In this document: in pieces, positions 7,930 to 16,209 of the stretch | Layout of the letters: every line of letters begins with the position of its first letter | How positions within the stretch are numbered: the stretch's first letter is position 1 | Assembly: GCA_029883975.1 (NCBI GenBank) | Contig: JAOUIL010000020.1 | Location: 1 to 41,265 of the forward strand | Direction: 5' to 3' | Origin: Betaproteobacteria bacterium | Lineage (GTDB): Bacteria > Pseudomonadota > Gammaproteobacteria > Burkholderiales > SG8-39 | DNA length: 41,265 nucleotides | Translations under genes and position numbers: made by a program | The notes under the pieces: model-generated | Database searches by the model: none | Told to the model about the DNA's origin: nothing | What the model saw: only the letters and a program-made list of their open reading frames with translations

Positions 7930-9593
7930 CACTGCACCTCGTGCGGAAAGTACTTCATGACGCACTGCACCGGGTTGGGCGCCGCCTGCCCCAGGCCGCA
8001 GATGGAAGCGTCCATCATCGCCTGTGAGAGTTCCTCGAGCAGCGGTTGGTTCCACGACTTGTGCTGCATCAGGTCGAGCGCCTTCGCGGTGCCCACGCGA
8101 CAGGGCGTGCACTGACCGCACGATTCGTCCTTGAAGAACCTCATCAGGTTCTTCGCCGCGGCCGCCGCCTTGTCGCGCTGCGACAGGATCACGACCGCCG
8201 CCGAGCCGATGAAGCAGCCGTGCGGCTGCAAGGTGTCGAAATCGAGCGGCACGTCCCCCTTGGACGCGGGCAGGATGCCGCCCGAGGCGCCGCCCGGCAG
8301 GTACGCGTAGAACTCGTGCCCCTCCTGCATGCCGCCGCAGTATTCGTCGATCAGTTCGCGCACCGTGATGCCCGCCGGCGCCAGGTGCACGCCGGGCTTC
8401 TTTACGCGCCCGGAGACCGAGAAGGAGCGCAGTCCCTTGCGGCCATGGCGGCCGTGCGAGGCGAACCAGTCCGCGCCTCTTTGCACGATCTCGCGCACCC
8501 AGTACACGGTCTCCATGTTGTGCTCGAGCGTCGGGTAGCCGAACAGGCCCACCTGCGCGACGTAGGGCGGCCTGAGGCGCGGCATGCCGCGCTTGCCCTC
8601 GATCGACTCGATCATCGCCGACTCCTCGCCGCAGATGTAGGCGCCCGCGCCACGGCGCAGGTGGATCGGCGGCAGCGCGCACGGCGGGTTCTTCCTGAGC
8701 TTCGCCAGCTCGCGCTCGAGCACCGCGCGGCAGCCCGCGTATTCGTCGCGCAGATAGATGTAGATCTCTCCCACGCCCGCGCACCACGCGGCGACCAGCA
8801 TGCCCTCGAGGAAACGGTGCGGGTCGCGCTCGAGGTACCAGCGGTCCTTGAAGGTGCCGGGCTCGCCCTCGTCGATATTCACCGCCATCAGGCGGGGTGC
8901 GGGCTCCGCGGCGACGATGCGCCACTTGCGCCCTGCAGGAAAGCCGGCCCCACCCAGGCCCCTGAGGCCCGAGTCCTCCATGGCCTGCGTGATCTCGTCG
9001 CGCGAGCGCTTGCCGGCGAGGCAGTCGGCGATCAGCCGGTAGCCGCCCGCCTTGCGGTAGGCGACGTAGTCGAGGTACGCGGGCTCGGCGCAGCCGAGCT
9101 TCTTCGCCTGCACCGCGGCCCTGACCTTCTCGACGGTCGCATTGCCCACCGGGTTCTGGTGCACGACGGCGCAAGGCGCCGCCTCGCAGCGGCCGACGCA
9201 GGGCGCGGCGACGACGCGCACTTCCTTGCCGAGGATCGCCGGCAGCCGGCGTAGCAGCGCCTGCGCGCCCGCGAGCTCGCAGGCGATGGAGTCGCACACG
9301 CGCACGGTGAGCGCCGGCGGCGCGGCCTCGCCCTCCTTCACGACGTCGAAGTGGTGGTAGAAGGTCGCGACCTCGAACACCTCGGTCATCGACAGCCGCA
9401 TTTCCTGCGCCAGCGCGGCGAGGCGCGCCGCCGACAGGTGGCCGAAGCGGTCCTGCAGGCGGTGCAGGTGCTCGATCAGCAGGTCGCGGCGCCGCGGCGC
9501 CGTGCCCAGCAGGGCCCGGACTTCCTGCAGCGCCTGCGGCTCCACGCCGCGGCCCTTCGGGGTGCCGCGTGCTTTCTTCACGATGCGCAGCAT
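7929..9593 (-). CDS. Formate dehydrogenase FdsG-FdsB fusion (NuoE-like + NuoF-like diaphorase subunit)
   Basis: This 554-aa protein combines two subunits that are separate in classical Fds enzymes. The N-terminal NuoE/FdsG part (to about residue 165) has a 2Fe-2S site at Cys 100, 105, 132 and 136. The C-terminal NuoF/FdsB part has the FMN loop GLGGAGFPAGRKW, the NADH segment NIDEGEPGTFKDRW, the GAGAYICGEESA block and a 4Fe-4S site at Cys 492, 495, 498 and 532. It passes electrons from FdsA to NAD. ATG 9593 is the longest likely start, but it overlaps the predicted -10 (9597-9592). If that promoter is used, the real start is probably GTG 9581 or GTG 9545; the latter has AAGGG seven bases ahead. 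Confidence 0.93.
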   Translation of the reverse strand: MLRIVKKARGTPKGRGVEPQALQEVRALLGTAPRRRDLLIEHLHRLQDRFGHLSAARLAALAQEMRLSMTEVFEVATFYHHFDVVKEGEAAPPALTVRVCDSIACELAGAQALLRRLPAILGKEVRVVAAPCVGRCEAAPCAVVHQNPVGNATVEKVRAAVQAKKLGCAEPAYLDYVAYRKAGGYRLIADCLAGKRSRDEITQAMEDSGLRGLGGAGFPAGRKWRIVAAEPAPRLMAVNIDEGEPGTFKDRWYLERDPHRFLEGMLVAAWCAGVGEIYIYLRDEYAGCRAVLERELAKLRKNPPCALPPIHLRRGAGAYICGEESAMIESIEGKRGMPRLRPPYVAQVGLFGYPTLEHNMETVYWVREIVQRGADWFASHGRHGRKGLRSFSVSGRVKKPGVHLAPAGITVRELIDEYCGGMQEGHEFYAYLPGGASGGILPASKGDVPLDFDTLQPHGCFIGSAAVVILSQRDKAAAAAKNLMRFFKDESCGQCTPCRVGTAKALDLMQHKSWNQPLLEELSQAMMDASICGLGQAAPNPVQCVMKYFPHEVQ

Positions 9594-9634
9594 TATCCGG
9601 CAGCCCGGGGCCGCGTTGTCTTGACTGCGGTCAA
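9592..9634 (-). promoter_or_regulatory. Putative FNR/FixK/DNR-type class II promoter of the formate dehydrogenase operon
   Basis: The palindrome TTGAC-TGCG-GTCAA is at 9621-9634. The minus-strand -10 GATAAT is at 9597-9592, again 30.5 bases from the palindrome centre. The predicted transcript start is near 9585. The copy is identical over 17 bases to the fhs operator and lies in the same orientation relative to its gene. The divergent acyl-AMP ligase gene has a -10-like TACACT only 25.5 bases from the centre, which does not fit class II spacing. Confidence 0.6.
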
Positions 9635-9652
9635 GCACGCGGACGGCGCGTG

Positions 9653-9658
9653 TACACT
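9653..9658 (+). promoter_or_regulatory. -10-like element just upstream of the acyl-AMP ligase fusion gene
   Basis: TACACT at 9653-9658 predicts a transcript start near 9665, three bases before the ATG at 9668. That would make the message nearly leaderless; no Shine-Dalgarno is visible. No good -35 is present. Confidence 0.35.
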
Positions 9659-9667
9659 CGCCGCTCC

Positions 9668-12487
9668 ATGAGCCAGCCGAGCGCGAACGTCGACGCGCAG
9701 AAACTCCTCGCGGTCGTGCAGGCAGTGGCGCGCGAGGCGCGCCCGCACCTGGAGGCGCAGGTCGCGCTGGACACCCACCTGGAGAAGGGTCTTGGGCTGG
9801 ACAGCCTGGCGCGCGTCGAGCTGGTGCTGCGCCTGGAGCGCGAGTTCGGCACGAGCCTGCCCGAGCAGGCGCTCGCCGCCGCGGAAACGCCGCGCGACCT
9901 GCTGCGCTTTCTGCTCGCGAGCGCCGGGCAGGCGCCGCGCGCCGCCGATACGAGCGTCGCCAGCCTGTCGCAGTCCACCGACGTGCCCCCGCCGCTGCAG
10001 GCGCTGACGCTCACCGAGGCACTCGAGTACCACGTCGAGCGCCAGCCCGACCGGCTGACGGTGCACCTGTACGAGGAAGGCCGGGAAACGCCGATCACCT
10101 ATCGCCAGCTGTACGACGGCGCGCTTGGCTACGCGGCTCGCCTGTCGCAGGCGGGCCTGCAGCCCGGGCAGATGGTGGCGATCATGCTGCCCACCTGCAA
10201 GGAGTACTTGTTCTCCTTCTACGGCGTGCTGCTCGCGGGCGGCGTGCCGGTGCCGCTGTACCCGCCGGCGCGCCTGAGCACCATCGAAGACCACATGACG
10301 CGCCACGTCGGCATCCTGAAGAGCGCGGGCGCGACGATCATGATCACCATTCCCGAGGCCAAGGCGCTCGCCTACCTGCTGCGCGCGCAGGTGGAGAGCC
10401 TGCGCGCGGTGCTCATGCCTTCCGACCTGGAAGGCAGCGGCGCCGGCTTCGCGCCGGTGCGCGGCAAGCCCGGCGACATCGGCTTCCTGCAGTACACCTC
10501 GGGCAGCACCGGCAACCCGAAGGGCGTGGTGCTGTCGCACGCCAACCTGCTGGTCAACGTGCAGGCGATGGGCAAGGCGGTGAGCGCGGGTCCGGGCGAC
10601 GTGTTCGTGAGCTGGCTGCCGCTGTACCACGACATGGGACTGATCGGCGGGTGCTTTGCCACCATGTTCCTCGGCTTCCCCGTGGTGCTGATGTCGCCGC
10701 TGGCCTTCCTCTCGCACCCCGGGAGCTGGATGCGCGCCATCCACCGCCACCGCGGCACCATCTCGGGCGGGCCGAATTTCTCCTACGAGCTGTGCCTGCG
10801 CCGCATCCCGGACGAGGAGATGGAGGGCATCGACCTGTCGTCCTGGCGCTTCGCCTTCAATGGCGCCGAGCCGGTGAGCCCCGACACCATCACTGCCTTC
10901 GAGCAGCGCTTCGCGAAATGGGGGCTGCGCAAGAACGTGCTCTCGCCCGTCTATGGCCTCGCCGAATGCACGGTGGGCCTGGCCTTCACCACGCCGGGCG
11001 AGCCCTGGCGCATGGACGCGCTGGACCGCGAGAAATTCTCGCAAACCGGCGAGGCGCTGCCGGCGCGGCCCGACGATCCGGCGCCGCTCAGGGTGGTCGG
11101 CTGCGGCCACGTCGTCGAAGGCCACGACCTGCGCGTGGTGGACGCGGCGGGCCTCGAGCTGCCCGATGGGCAGGAGGGCCTGCTGCAGTTCCGCGGCCCC
11201 TCGGCCACCTCAGGCTACTACCGCAGTCCGGAGGCGACGAAGAAGCTGTTCGACGGCGATTGGCTGAATACCGGCGACCGCGCCTACCTCAAGGAAGGCA
11301 TGGTCTACCTCACCGGCCGCGAGAAGGACATCATCATCCGCGGTGGGCGCAACATCAGCCCCTACGAACTGGAGCAGGCGGTCGGCGACCTTGGCGGCGT
11401 GCGCCGCGGCTGCGTCGCGGTGTTCGGCAGCCGCGACGCTGCCACGGGCACCGAGCGCATGGTGGTGCTCGCCGAAATGCGCAATGCCGACGCCTCGCGG
11501 CACGCCGACTTGAAGCGCATGATCAACGAGCTGGCGGTCAACCTGACCGGCGCGCCGGCCGACGACATCGTGCTCGCGCCGCCGGCGACCGTGCCCAAGA
11601 CCTCGAGCGGCAAGATCCGGCGCACGGCGGCGCGCGAGTTCTACGAACGCGGCCCGACGTCGGTGAAGCGGCAGGCGGTGTGGCTGCAGTTCGTGCGGCT
11701 GGCGCTCGCCGGGGCCGGACCGCAGCTGCGGCGCGGCTGGCGCGCCGCCGCGGGGCTCGCGTTCTCGCTGCGCGCCTACGCCGTGTTCGGGCCCGTGTTC
11801 GTGCTGGCCTGGCTGGCCGCCGCGCTCGGGCCGCCGCCGCGCACCTGGCGCGCCGGCGGCGCGCTGGCGCGCTTCTTCCTGCGCGCCGCCGGCATCCCGC
11901 TGGTCGTGCGCGGCAGCGAGCAGTTGCCGCCCGGCCCGATGGTGCTCGCCGCCAACCACACGAGCTACCTCGATGCCGTGGTGCTGGTCGCGGCGCTCGG
12001 GCCGCGCGTGTACTCCTTCGCCGCCAAGCGCGAGTTCGAGGCCAACCCGGTCATGCGCACGTTGCTGCACGGCTTCGATGCCATGCTGGTCGAGCGCTTC
12101 GACGTGCAAAAGAGCGCCGAGCACGCGGACGCGCTCGCCGCGGCGGTGCGCGCGGGCCGCTCGCTGATCGTCTTTCCCGAGGGCACGCTGACGCGCAACG
12201 CCGGGCTCGCGCCGTTCCGCGCCGGCGCGTTCCAGGCCGCCGCGCAGGCCGGCGTGCCGGTCGTGCCGGTGGCGCTGCGCGGGGTGCGCTCGGTGCTGCG
12301 CGACGGCACGTGGTACGCGCGCCGCGCGCCCATCGCCGTAACCATCGGCGCGCCGGTGGCCCCGGACGGCGCGGATTGGGCGGCGACGCTGCGGCTCAGG
12401 GACCGCGCGCGCGCCGAGATCCTCAAGCACTGCGGCGAGCCCGACCTCGCGCCGGCCCTGCCGGCCGCGGAGCCTACGCCGCGCTGA
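9668..12487 (+). CDS. Fusion of acyl carrier protein, fatty acyl-AMP ligase and PlsC-type acyltransferase
   Basis: This is a 939-aa three-part protein. Residues 1-88 form an acyl carrier domain with GLGLDSLARVEL, where Ser46 is the expected phosphopantetheine site. Residues about 105-660 form an ANL-family adenylating enzyme with YTSGSTGNPKG (near 275), PLYHDMGLIG, GGPNFSYELC, YGLAECT, NTGDRA, GREKDIIIRGGRN and TSSGKIRR (Lys near 648). GGPNFSYELC is typical of fatty acyl-AMP ligases rather than acyl-CoA synthetases. The C-terminal acyltransferase has NHTSYLD (near 763) and FPEGTLTR (near 836), after a hydrophobic stretch. The inferred path is that a free fatty acid is adenylated, loaded on the built-in ACP and moved to a lysophospholipid or similar acceptor. 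It resembles Aas in concept, but the domain order differs and an ACP is added. Confidence 0.88.
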   Translation: MSQPSANVDAQKLLAVVQAVAREARPHLEAQVALDTHLEKGLGLDSLARVELVLRLEREFGTSLPEQALAAAETPRDLLRFLLASAGQAPRAADTSVASLSQSTDVPPPLQALTLTEALEYHVERQPDRLTVHLYEEGRETPITYRQLYDGALGYAARLSQAGLQPGQMVAIMLPTCKEYLFSFYGVLLAGGVPVPLYPPARLSTIEDHMTRHVGILKSAGATIMITIPEAKALAYLLRAQVESLRAVLMPSDLEGSGAGFAPVRGKPGDIGFLQYTSGSTGNPKGVVLSHANLLVNVQAMGKAVSAGPGDVFVSWLPLYHDMGLIGGCFATMFLGFPVVLMSPLAFLSHPGSWMRAIHRHRGTISGGPNFSYELCLRRIPDEEMEGIDLSSWRFAFNGAEPVSPDTITAFEQRFAKWGLRKNVLSPVYGLAECTVGLAFTTPGEPWRMDALDREKFSQTGEALPARPDDPAPLRVVGCGHVVEGHDLRVVDAAGLELPDGQEGLLQFRGPSATSGYYRSPEATKKLFDGDWLNTGDRAYLKEGMVYLTGREKDIIIRGGRNISPYELEQAVGDLGGVRRGCVAVFGSRDAATGTERMVVLAEMRNADASRHADLKRMINELAVNLTGAPADDIVLAPPATVPKTSSGKIRRTAAREFYERGPTSVKRQAVWLQFVRLALAGAGPQLRRGWRAAAGLAFSLRAYAVFGPVFVLAWLAAALGPPPRTWRAGGALARFFLRAAGIPLVVRGSEQLPPGPMVLAANHTSYLDAVVLVAALGPRVYSFAAKREFEANPVMRTLLHGFDAMLVERFDVQKSAEHADALAAAVRAGRSLIVFPEGTLTRNAGLAPFRAGAFQAAAQAGVPVVPVALRGVRSVLRDGTWYARRAPIAVTIGAPVAPDGADWAATLRLRDRARAEILKHCGEPDLAPALPAAEPTPR

Positions 12488-14840
12488 GCGCGCGCTCGAA
12501 GAACGCCTCCAGCGCGCGCGCCGGCGCAGCGTCGCCGTACAGCCGCGGCCGCGCCGCGACCATGCGCTCGCGCGCCTCGCCCCACCATGCCGCCTCTCGC
12601 GCGAGGCGCACCACGGCCTCCACGTAGTCCCGCTCCGTGGTGGCCACCAGCGCGTCCAGGCCGAGCCGGCGCAGCACGCCGCTCGCCAGGCGGCCGCGCA
12701 GGAAGCGACCCTCGTAGCCGACGATCGGCAAGCCGCACTCGATCGCCTGCAGCGCGGTGTTGAATCCGGAGAAACCGAGCGTATCCAGGCACACGTCGGC
12801 CTCGCGCATGAGCCCGAAGAAGCTCGCACGGCGCTGCCACGGCACGAAGACGGTGGTGGCGCTGAAATCCACGCCAGCGGTGGCGAAGCCGCGCGCCATG
12901 CGCGCGCGCAGGCGCTCGACGAGCTCGGGCGTCTGCGGCGCGAAGAACACCATCTGGCAATCGCCGAGCCGGCGCGCGATCTCGGCCAGCACGGCGTCGT
13001 GTCGCGGCGTGTACTTGAACGGCGTGCCGGGACAAAGGAGCAGCGGCACGCCCTCGCGAATGCCGAGCGCGGAGAGGTCCACCTCGGCGGCGACGGACTG
13101 GGGCGCCGTCAGGCAGCAGCCCAGCCCGGGCAGCGGCACCAGCCGCTCGGTGTAGTGCGCCTCGGCGCCGGGCGGCTCGAGCGCCTCGGCGGACAGGAAG
13201 TAGTCGATCGTCGGCAGGCCCGTGGTGTGTGGATGTCCCCAGGCGGCCGCCTGCACCGGCGCGAGGCGCAGGCTGGCGAGCTTGGCCGTGTTCGGATCCA
13301 TGCCGATCTCCGGGTAGATCAGCACGTCGAGCTGCTGCGCGAGGATCAGCTGCGTCCAGTCGACGAGGTCGCTCTTGCCGTAGGCATAGTGCGACACCAG
13401 GGTCCTGGCGAGCGCGGTCTCGACGTCGTTCGTGGTGCCGAGGTGGAAGAGCCGCAGGTCGTAGCGGTTGCGGTCGAGGTTCTGCAGCCAGCCCTTCGCC
13501 AGCGCGTTCCACACCGAGTGATCGTGCACGTGCGCCGAGACGATGCCGACGCGCGTCTCCGCGCGCGTGATGCGCGCAGGCATCGGCAGGCGCGTCGCCC
13601 GCTGCCAGTCGCCCATCAGGCGCGCGCACAGTGCCCCGTAGCGCGCCATCGCCTCGCGGTGGTCCGCCTCCTGGTACGCGAGATAGAAAGGCTGCTGCGT
13701 GCCCACCGCGCGCGCGGTCTGCTCGGCGGGGCGCTCGGCGCACCAGGCATGCAGCGCGGCGAGCTCGCGCGCAAAGTCGGTGCGGCTCGCGGCCTGCGCC
13801 GCCTCGCTCTCGGCGATCATCGGCGGCTGCGACATGGCGAGCGCCCAGCGCGCCTCCGCCAGCTGCGGGTCGCGCGCGCAGGCCTCCCGGTAACAGGCAA
13901 GCGCGCCCTCACGGTCTCCCATGCCCTTCAGCGCATTGCCCAGGTCCAGGTGCGCCGCTGCCAGGTCCGGGCGCGCGGCGAGCAGCGCACGGTAGGCGGT
14001 GGCGGCCTGCGCCAGCCGCCCCTGCTCGCGCAGCACCTGTGCGGCGTTCTGCAGCGCGTCGACGAAGTCGGGCTGCTGCATGAGCGCCTGCTCGTAGCAG
14101 GCGAGCGCCTCCTCTACCTTGCCCTGATGCCGCAGGACGTTACCCAGGTTGTTGTGCGCGGCCGCGAGCGACGGCGCGAGCGCGATGGCCTCGCGGTAGG
14201 CCGCCGCCGCCTCGTCGAGAAAGCCCTTCTCGCGCAACACGTTGCCGGCGTCGAAGCGCATGCGCGCGTTGCCCGGCTCGAGGGCGACCGCGCGCTGGAA
14301 CGCGGCCAGCGCGCCTTCCGTCTCCCCGACGGCGTGCAGCACGAGGCCGTAGCGCTGGTGCGCTTCCGCGCGCTCCGGCTGCTGGGCAAGCGCGCGCTCG
14401 AGCGCCGCGCGCGCCTCGCCGGTCTCGCCGAGCCGCAGCAACACGCCGCCCAGGTTGAACAACGCGTCGAAATAGTCGGGCGCGCCCTCAAGCGCCGCGC
14501 GATAGCTGGCGGCGGCCTCGGGCAGGCGCCCGAGCAGCCGCCGGGCCTCGCCCAGGTTGTTGAGGGCCGCCGGCCGGCGCGGGTCCACGGCGAGCGCCTG
14601 CGCGAGCAGCGATTCGGCGTCCTGCGGGCGACCCGCCTGCAATGCCACCACCGCGCGCAGATGCAGCGCGTCGAAGTTCGCAGGCTCGCGCGCCAGGATC
14701 TCTCGGTAGGCAGCATCGGCTTCCCCCAGGCGCCCCGCCGTCTGGTGCGCGAAGCCGAGCTCGAGCGCGGCGCGCGTATCGAACGACGCGCCAGCGCCGT
14801 CGGCCGGCCGGGGCTTCCTGCCGAACAAGCGGCTCAACAT
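12474..14840 (-). CDS. TPR protein with GT41 (O-GlcNAc transferase-like) glycosyltransferase domain
   Basis: This 788-aa protein has nine full 34-residue TPR units (about residues 25-330; pattern A-x-x-N-L-G-x-x-x-x-x-x-G) plus a partial one. A catalytic region of the SPINDLY/OGT family (GT41) follows from about residue 410: VGIVSAHVHDHSVWNALAKG, WGHPHTTGLPTIDYFLS, LLLCPGTPFKYTPRHD (a Lys matching the UDP-sugar-binding Lys of OGTs by eye) and DTLGFSGFNTALQAIECGLP. It has no signal peptide, so it should act in the cytoplasm on proteins. It is the last gene of a tight four-gene operon, four bases after the outer-membrane protein gene, and it overlaps the convergent ligase gene by 14 bases. The ATG 14840 start excludes 35 unrelated residues. 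Target and sugar are unknown. Confidence 0.9.
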   Translation of the reverse strand: MLSRLFGRKPRPADGAGASFDTRAALELGFAHQTAGRLGEADAAYREILAREPANFDALHLRAVVALQAGRPQDAESLLAQALAVDPRRPAALNNLGEARRLLGRLPEAAASYRAALEGAPDYFDALFNLGGVLLRLGETGEARAALERALAQQPERAEAHQRYGLVLHAVGETEGALAAFQRAVALEPGNARMRFDAGNVLREKGFLDEAAAAYREAIALAPSLAAAHNNLGNVLRHQGKVEEALACYEQALMQQPDFVDALQNAAQVLREQGRLAQAATAYRALLAARPDLAAAHLDLGNALKGMGDREGALACYREACARDPQLAEARWALAMSQPPMIAESEAAQAASRTDFARELAALHAWCAERPAEQTARAVGTQQPFYLAYQEADHREAMARYGALCARLMGDWQRATRLPMPARITRAETRVGIVSAHVHDHSVWNALAKGWLQNLDRNRYDLRLFHLGTTNDVETALARTLVSHYAYGKSDLVDWTQLILAQQLDVLIYPEIGMDPNTAKLASLRLAPVQAAAWGHPHTTGLPTIDYFLSAEALEPPGAEAHYTERLVPLPGLGCCLTAPQSVAAEVDLSALGIREGVPLLLCPGTPFKYTPRHDAVLAEIARRLGDCQMVFFAPQTPELVERLRARMARGFATAGVDFSATTVFVPWQRRASFFGLMREADVCLDTLGFSGFNTALQAIECGLPIVGYEGRFLRGRLASGVLRRLGLDALVATTERDYVEAVVRLAREAAWWGEARERMVAARPRLYGDAAPARALEAFFERALSAA

Positions 14841-14844
14841 CCGC

Positions 14845-16209
14845 TCACTCGAATCCCCCGCCCAGCGCGAGGTGCAGGTTGACGCGCTGCACCAGCCGCT
14901 CGGTGCGCGCGCGCAGCAGCGACGAGCGCGCTGCGAACAGCGCAAGCTGCTGCTGCTGGACCGCGCGCAGATCCGCCGAGCCCACGCGGTAGCGGATCTC
15001 GGCGAGCTCGAGCGCGCGCGCGTTGTCCGCGACCGCGCGCGTCAGCGTCGCAAAGCGCTCTTCGAGGTTGAATCCCGCCGAGAGCGCGTTCTCCACCTCG
15101 CCGAACGCCCGGGCGCCCACGCGGCCGTAATCGGCGATCGCCGCCTTGAGCTCGGCATCGCGTATCTCTTCCTGCGATTGCAGCGCGCCGCCGAGAAACA
15201 GCGGCTGGGTGATCGCCGCGCCGGCGCTGGCCAGCGGGTCGTCGCGGTCCTGCAGCAAGAACAGCTCGCTCGAGATGCTGGTGACCGCCGCGGTGAGCGA
15301 GATGCGCGGCAGCTTCGCGGTGCGCGCCTCGCCTACGCGGCTGAAGGCCGCCGCCACGCGGCGCTCGGCGGCGACCACGTCCGGCCGGCGCTCAAGCAGG
15401 GCCGAGGGCAATCCGACCGGCACCGGGCCCGGCATCGCCGGCAGGTCGGCCACGAGCGCGACCGCGCCCGCCGGATAGCGCCCGAGCAGCGCCTCGAGCG
15501 AGCGCAGCGCCTGCGCCTCGGCGAGCTCGAGCTGCAGGGCGGCGTCGCGGAAGCTGGCGGTCTGCGCGTCGGCCTGGCGCACCTCGAGCTCGTCGCCGCG
15601 GCCCACGCGCAGGCGGTCGCGCGCCAGCGACCCGAGCCGCTCGGAGGCTTGCGCCATCTCGGTCGCGATGGTCCTCTGCGCGCGCGCCTCCAGCGCGAGG
15701 AACCAGCCCTTGGCCACCATCGCCGCGACCGACTGGCGCGCGTACGCGGTGTCGAGTTCCGTGGACTGGAGCTGCCGGGCGGCCGCCTCGCGCCCGTAGC
15801 GCACGCGGCCCCAGAGGTCGAGCTCCCAGTTGGCGAAGATGCCCCAGCCCTCGAGGCCGGAGGAGTCGCCGGAGAGCTTGCCGCCGCCGCGCGCCAGCGC
15901 ATTGACCTGAGGCCACAGCGTCGCGCCGGCAAGGCGCGCGGCGGCCGCCGCCTGCTCCACGCGCGCCGCCGCCACGCGCAGATCGAGGTTCGCGGCGATC
16001 GCCTCCCGCACCAGCTTCTCCAGCTGCGGGTCGCCGAAGCTCGCGAGCCACGCATCCGCCGCCTCGCCGGGCGCCGTCGTGCCCGCCGCGTAGGCCTCGG
16101 GCAAGGCGTAGTCGGGCAGCGCCTGCTTGCGCAGCTCCTCGCGCTCCGGCGGCGCCTGCAGCGCGCAGCCCGAGAGCAGCGTGGCCAGCAGGAGCCCCCG
16201 TGCGCGCAT
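14845..16209 (-). CDS. Outer-membrane efflux lipoprotein (NodT/OprM-type, TolC family)
   Basis: This 454-aa protein has a lipoprotein signal, MRARGLLLATLLSGC, with the lipid-bearing Cys at residue 15. Two repeats of the outer membrane efflux family follow, rich in long helices with repeated alanine and heptads (for example LVREAIAANLDLRVAAARVEQ and LLERRPDVVAAERRVAAAFS). The RRPDV motif is a hallmark of NodT/OprM channels. It would form a trimeric outer-membrane exit duct. Its ATG overlaps the stop of the HlyD-type adaptor gene (TGATG), so the two are translated together and likely form one export complex. Confidence 0.94.
   Translation of the reverse strand: MRARGLLLATLLSGCALQAPPEREELRKQALPDYALPEAYAAGTTAPGEAADAWLASFGDPQLEKLVREAIAANLDLRVAAARVEQAAAAARLAGATLWPQVNALARGGGKLSGDSSGLEGWGIFANWELDLWGRVRYGREAAARQLQSTELDTAYARQSVAAMVAKGWFLALEARAQRTIATEMAQASERLGSLARDRLRVGRGDELEVRQADAQTASFRDAALQLELAEAQALRSLEALLGRYPAGAVALVADLPAMPGPVPVGLPSALLERRPDVVAAERRVAAAFSRVGEARTAKLPRISLTAAVTSISSELFLLQDRDDPLASAGAAITQPLFLGGALQSQEEIRDAELKAAIADYGRVGARAFGEVENALSAGFNLEERFATLTRAVADNARALELAEIRYRVGSADLRAVQQQQLALFAARSSLLRARTERLVQRVNLHLALGGGFE

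Noticed and set aside
5419-8115. Plus-strand open frame of 898 codons over fdsA
   Set aside because: It is antisense to the conserved iron-sulfur and molybdopterin motifs of FdsA.
5119-9297. A single 1392-codon open frame that looks like a giant fusion
   Set aside because: Only the part from 7929 down encodes FdsA. The upstream part is arginine-rich out-of-frame sequence opposite the well-conserved FdsG-FdsB reading frame.
9621-9658. The fdh palindrome as activator site for the divergent acyl-AMP ligase gene
   Set aside because: The -10-like TACACT starts 25.5 bases from the centre, not the 30.5 seen for the other three promoters, so class II control of that gene is unlikely.
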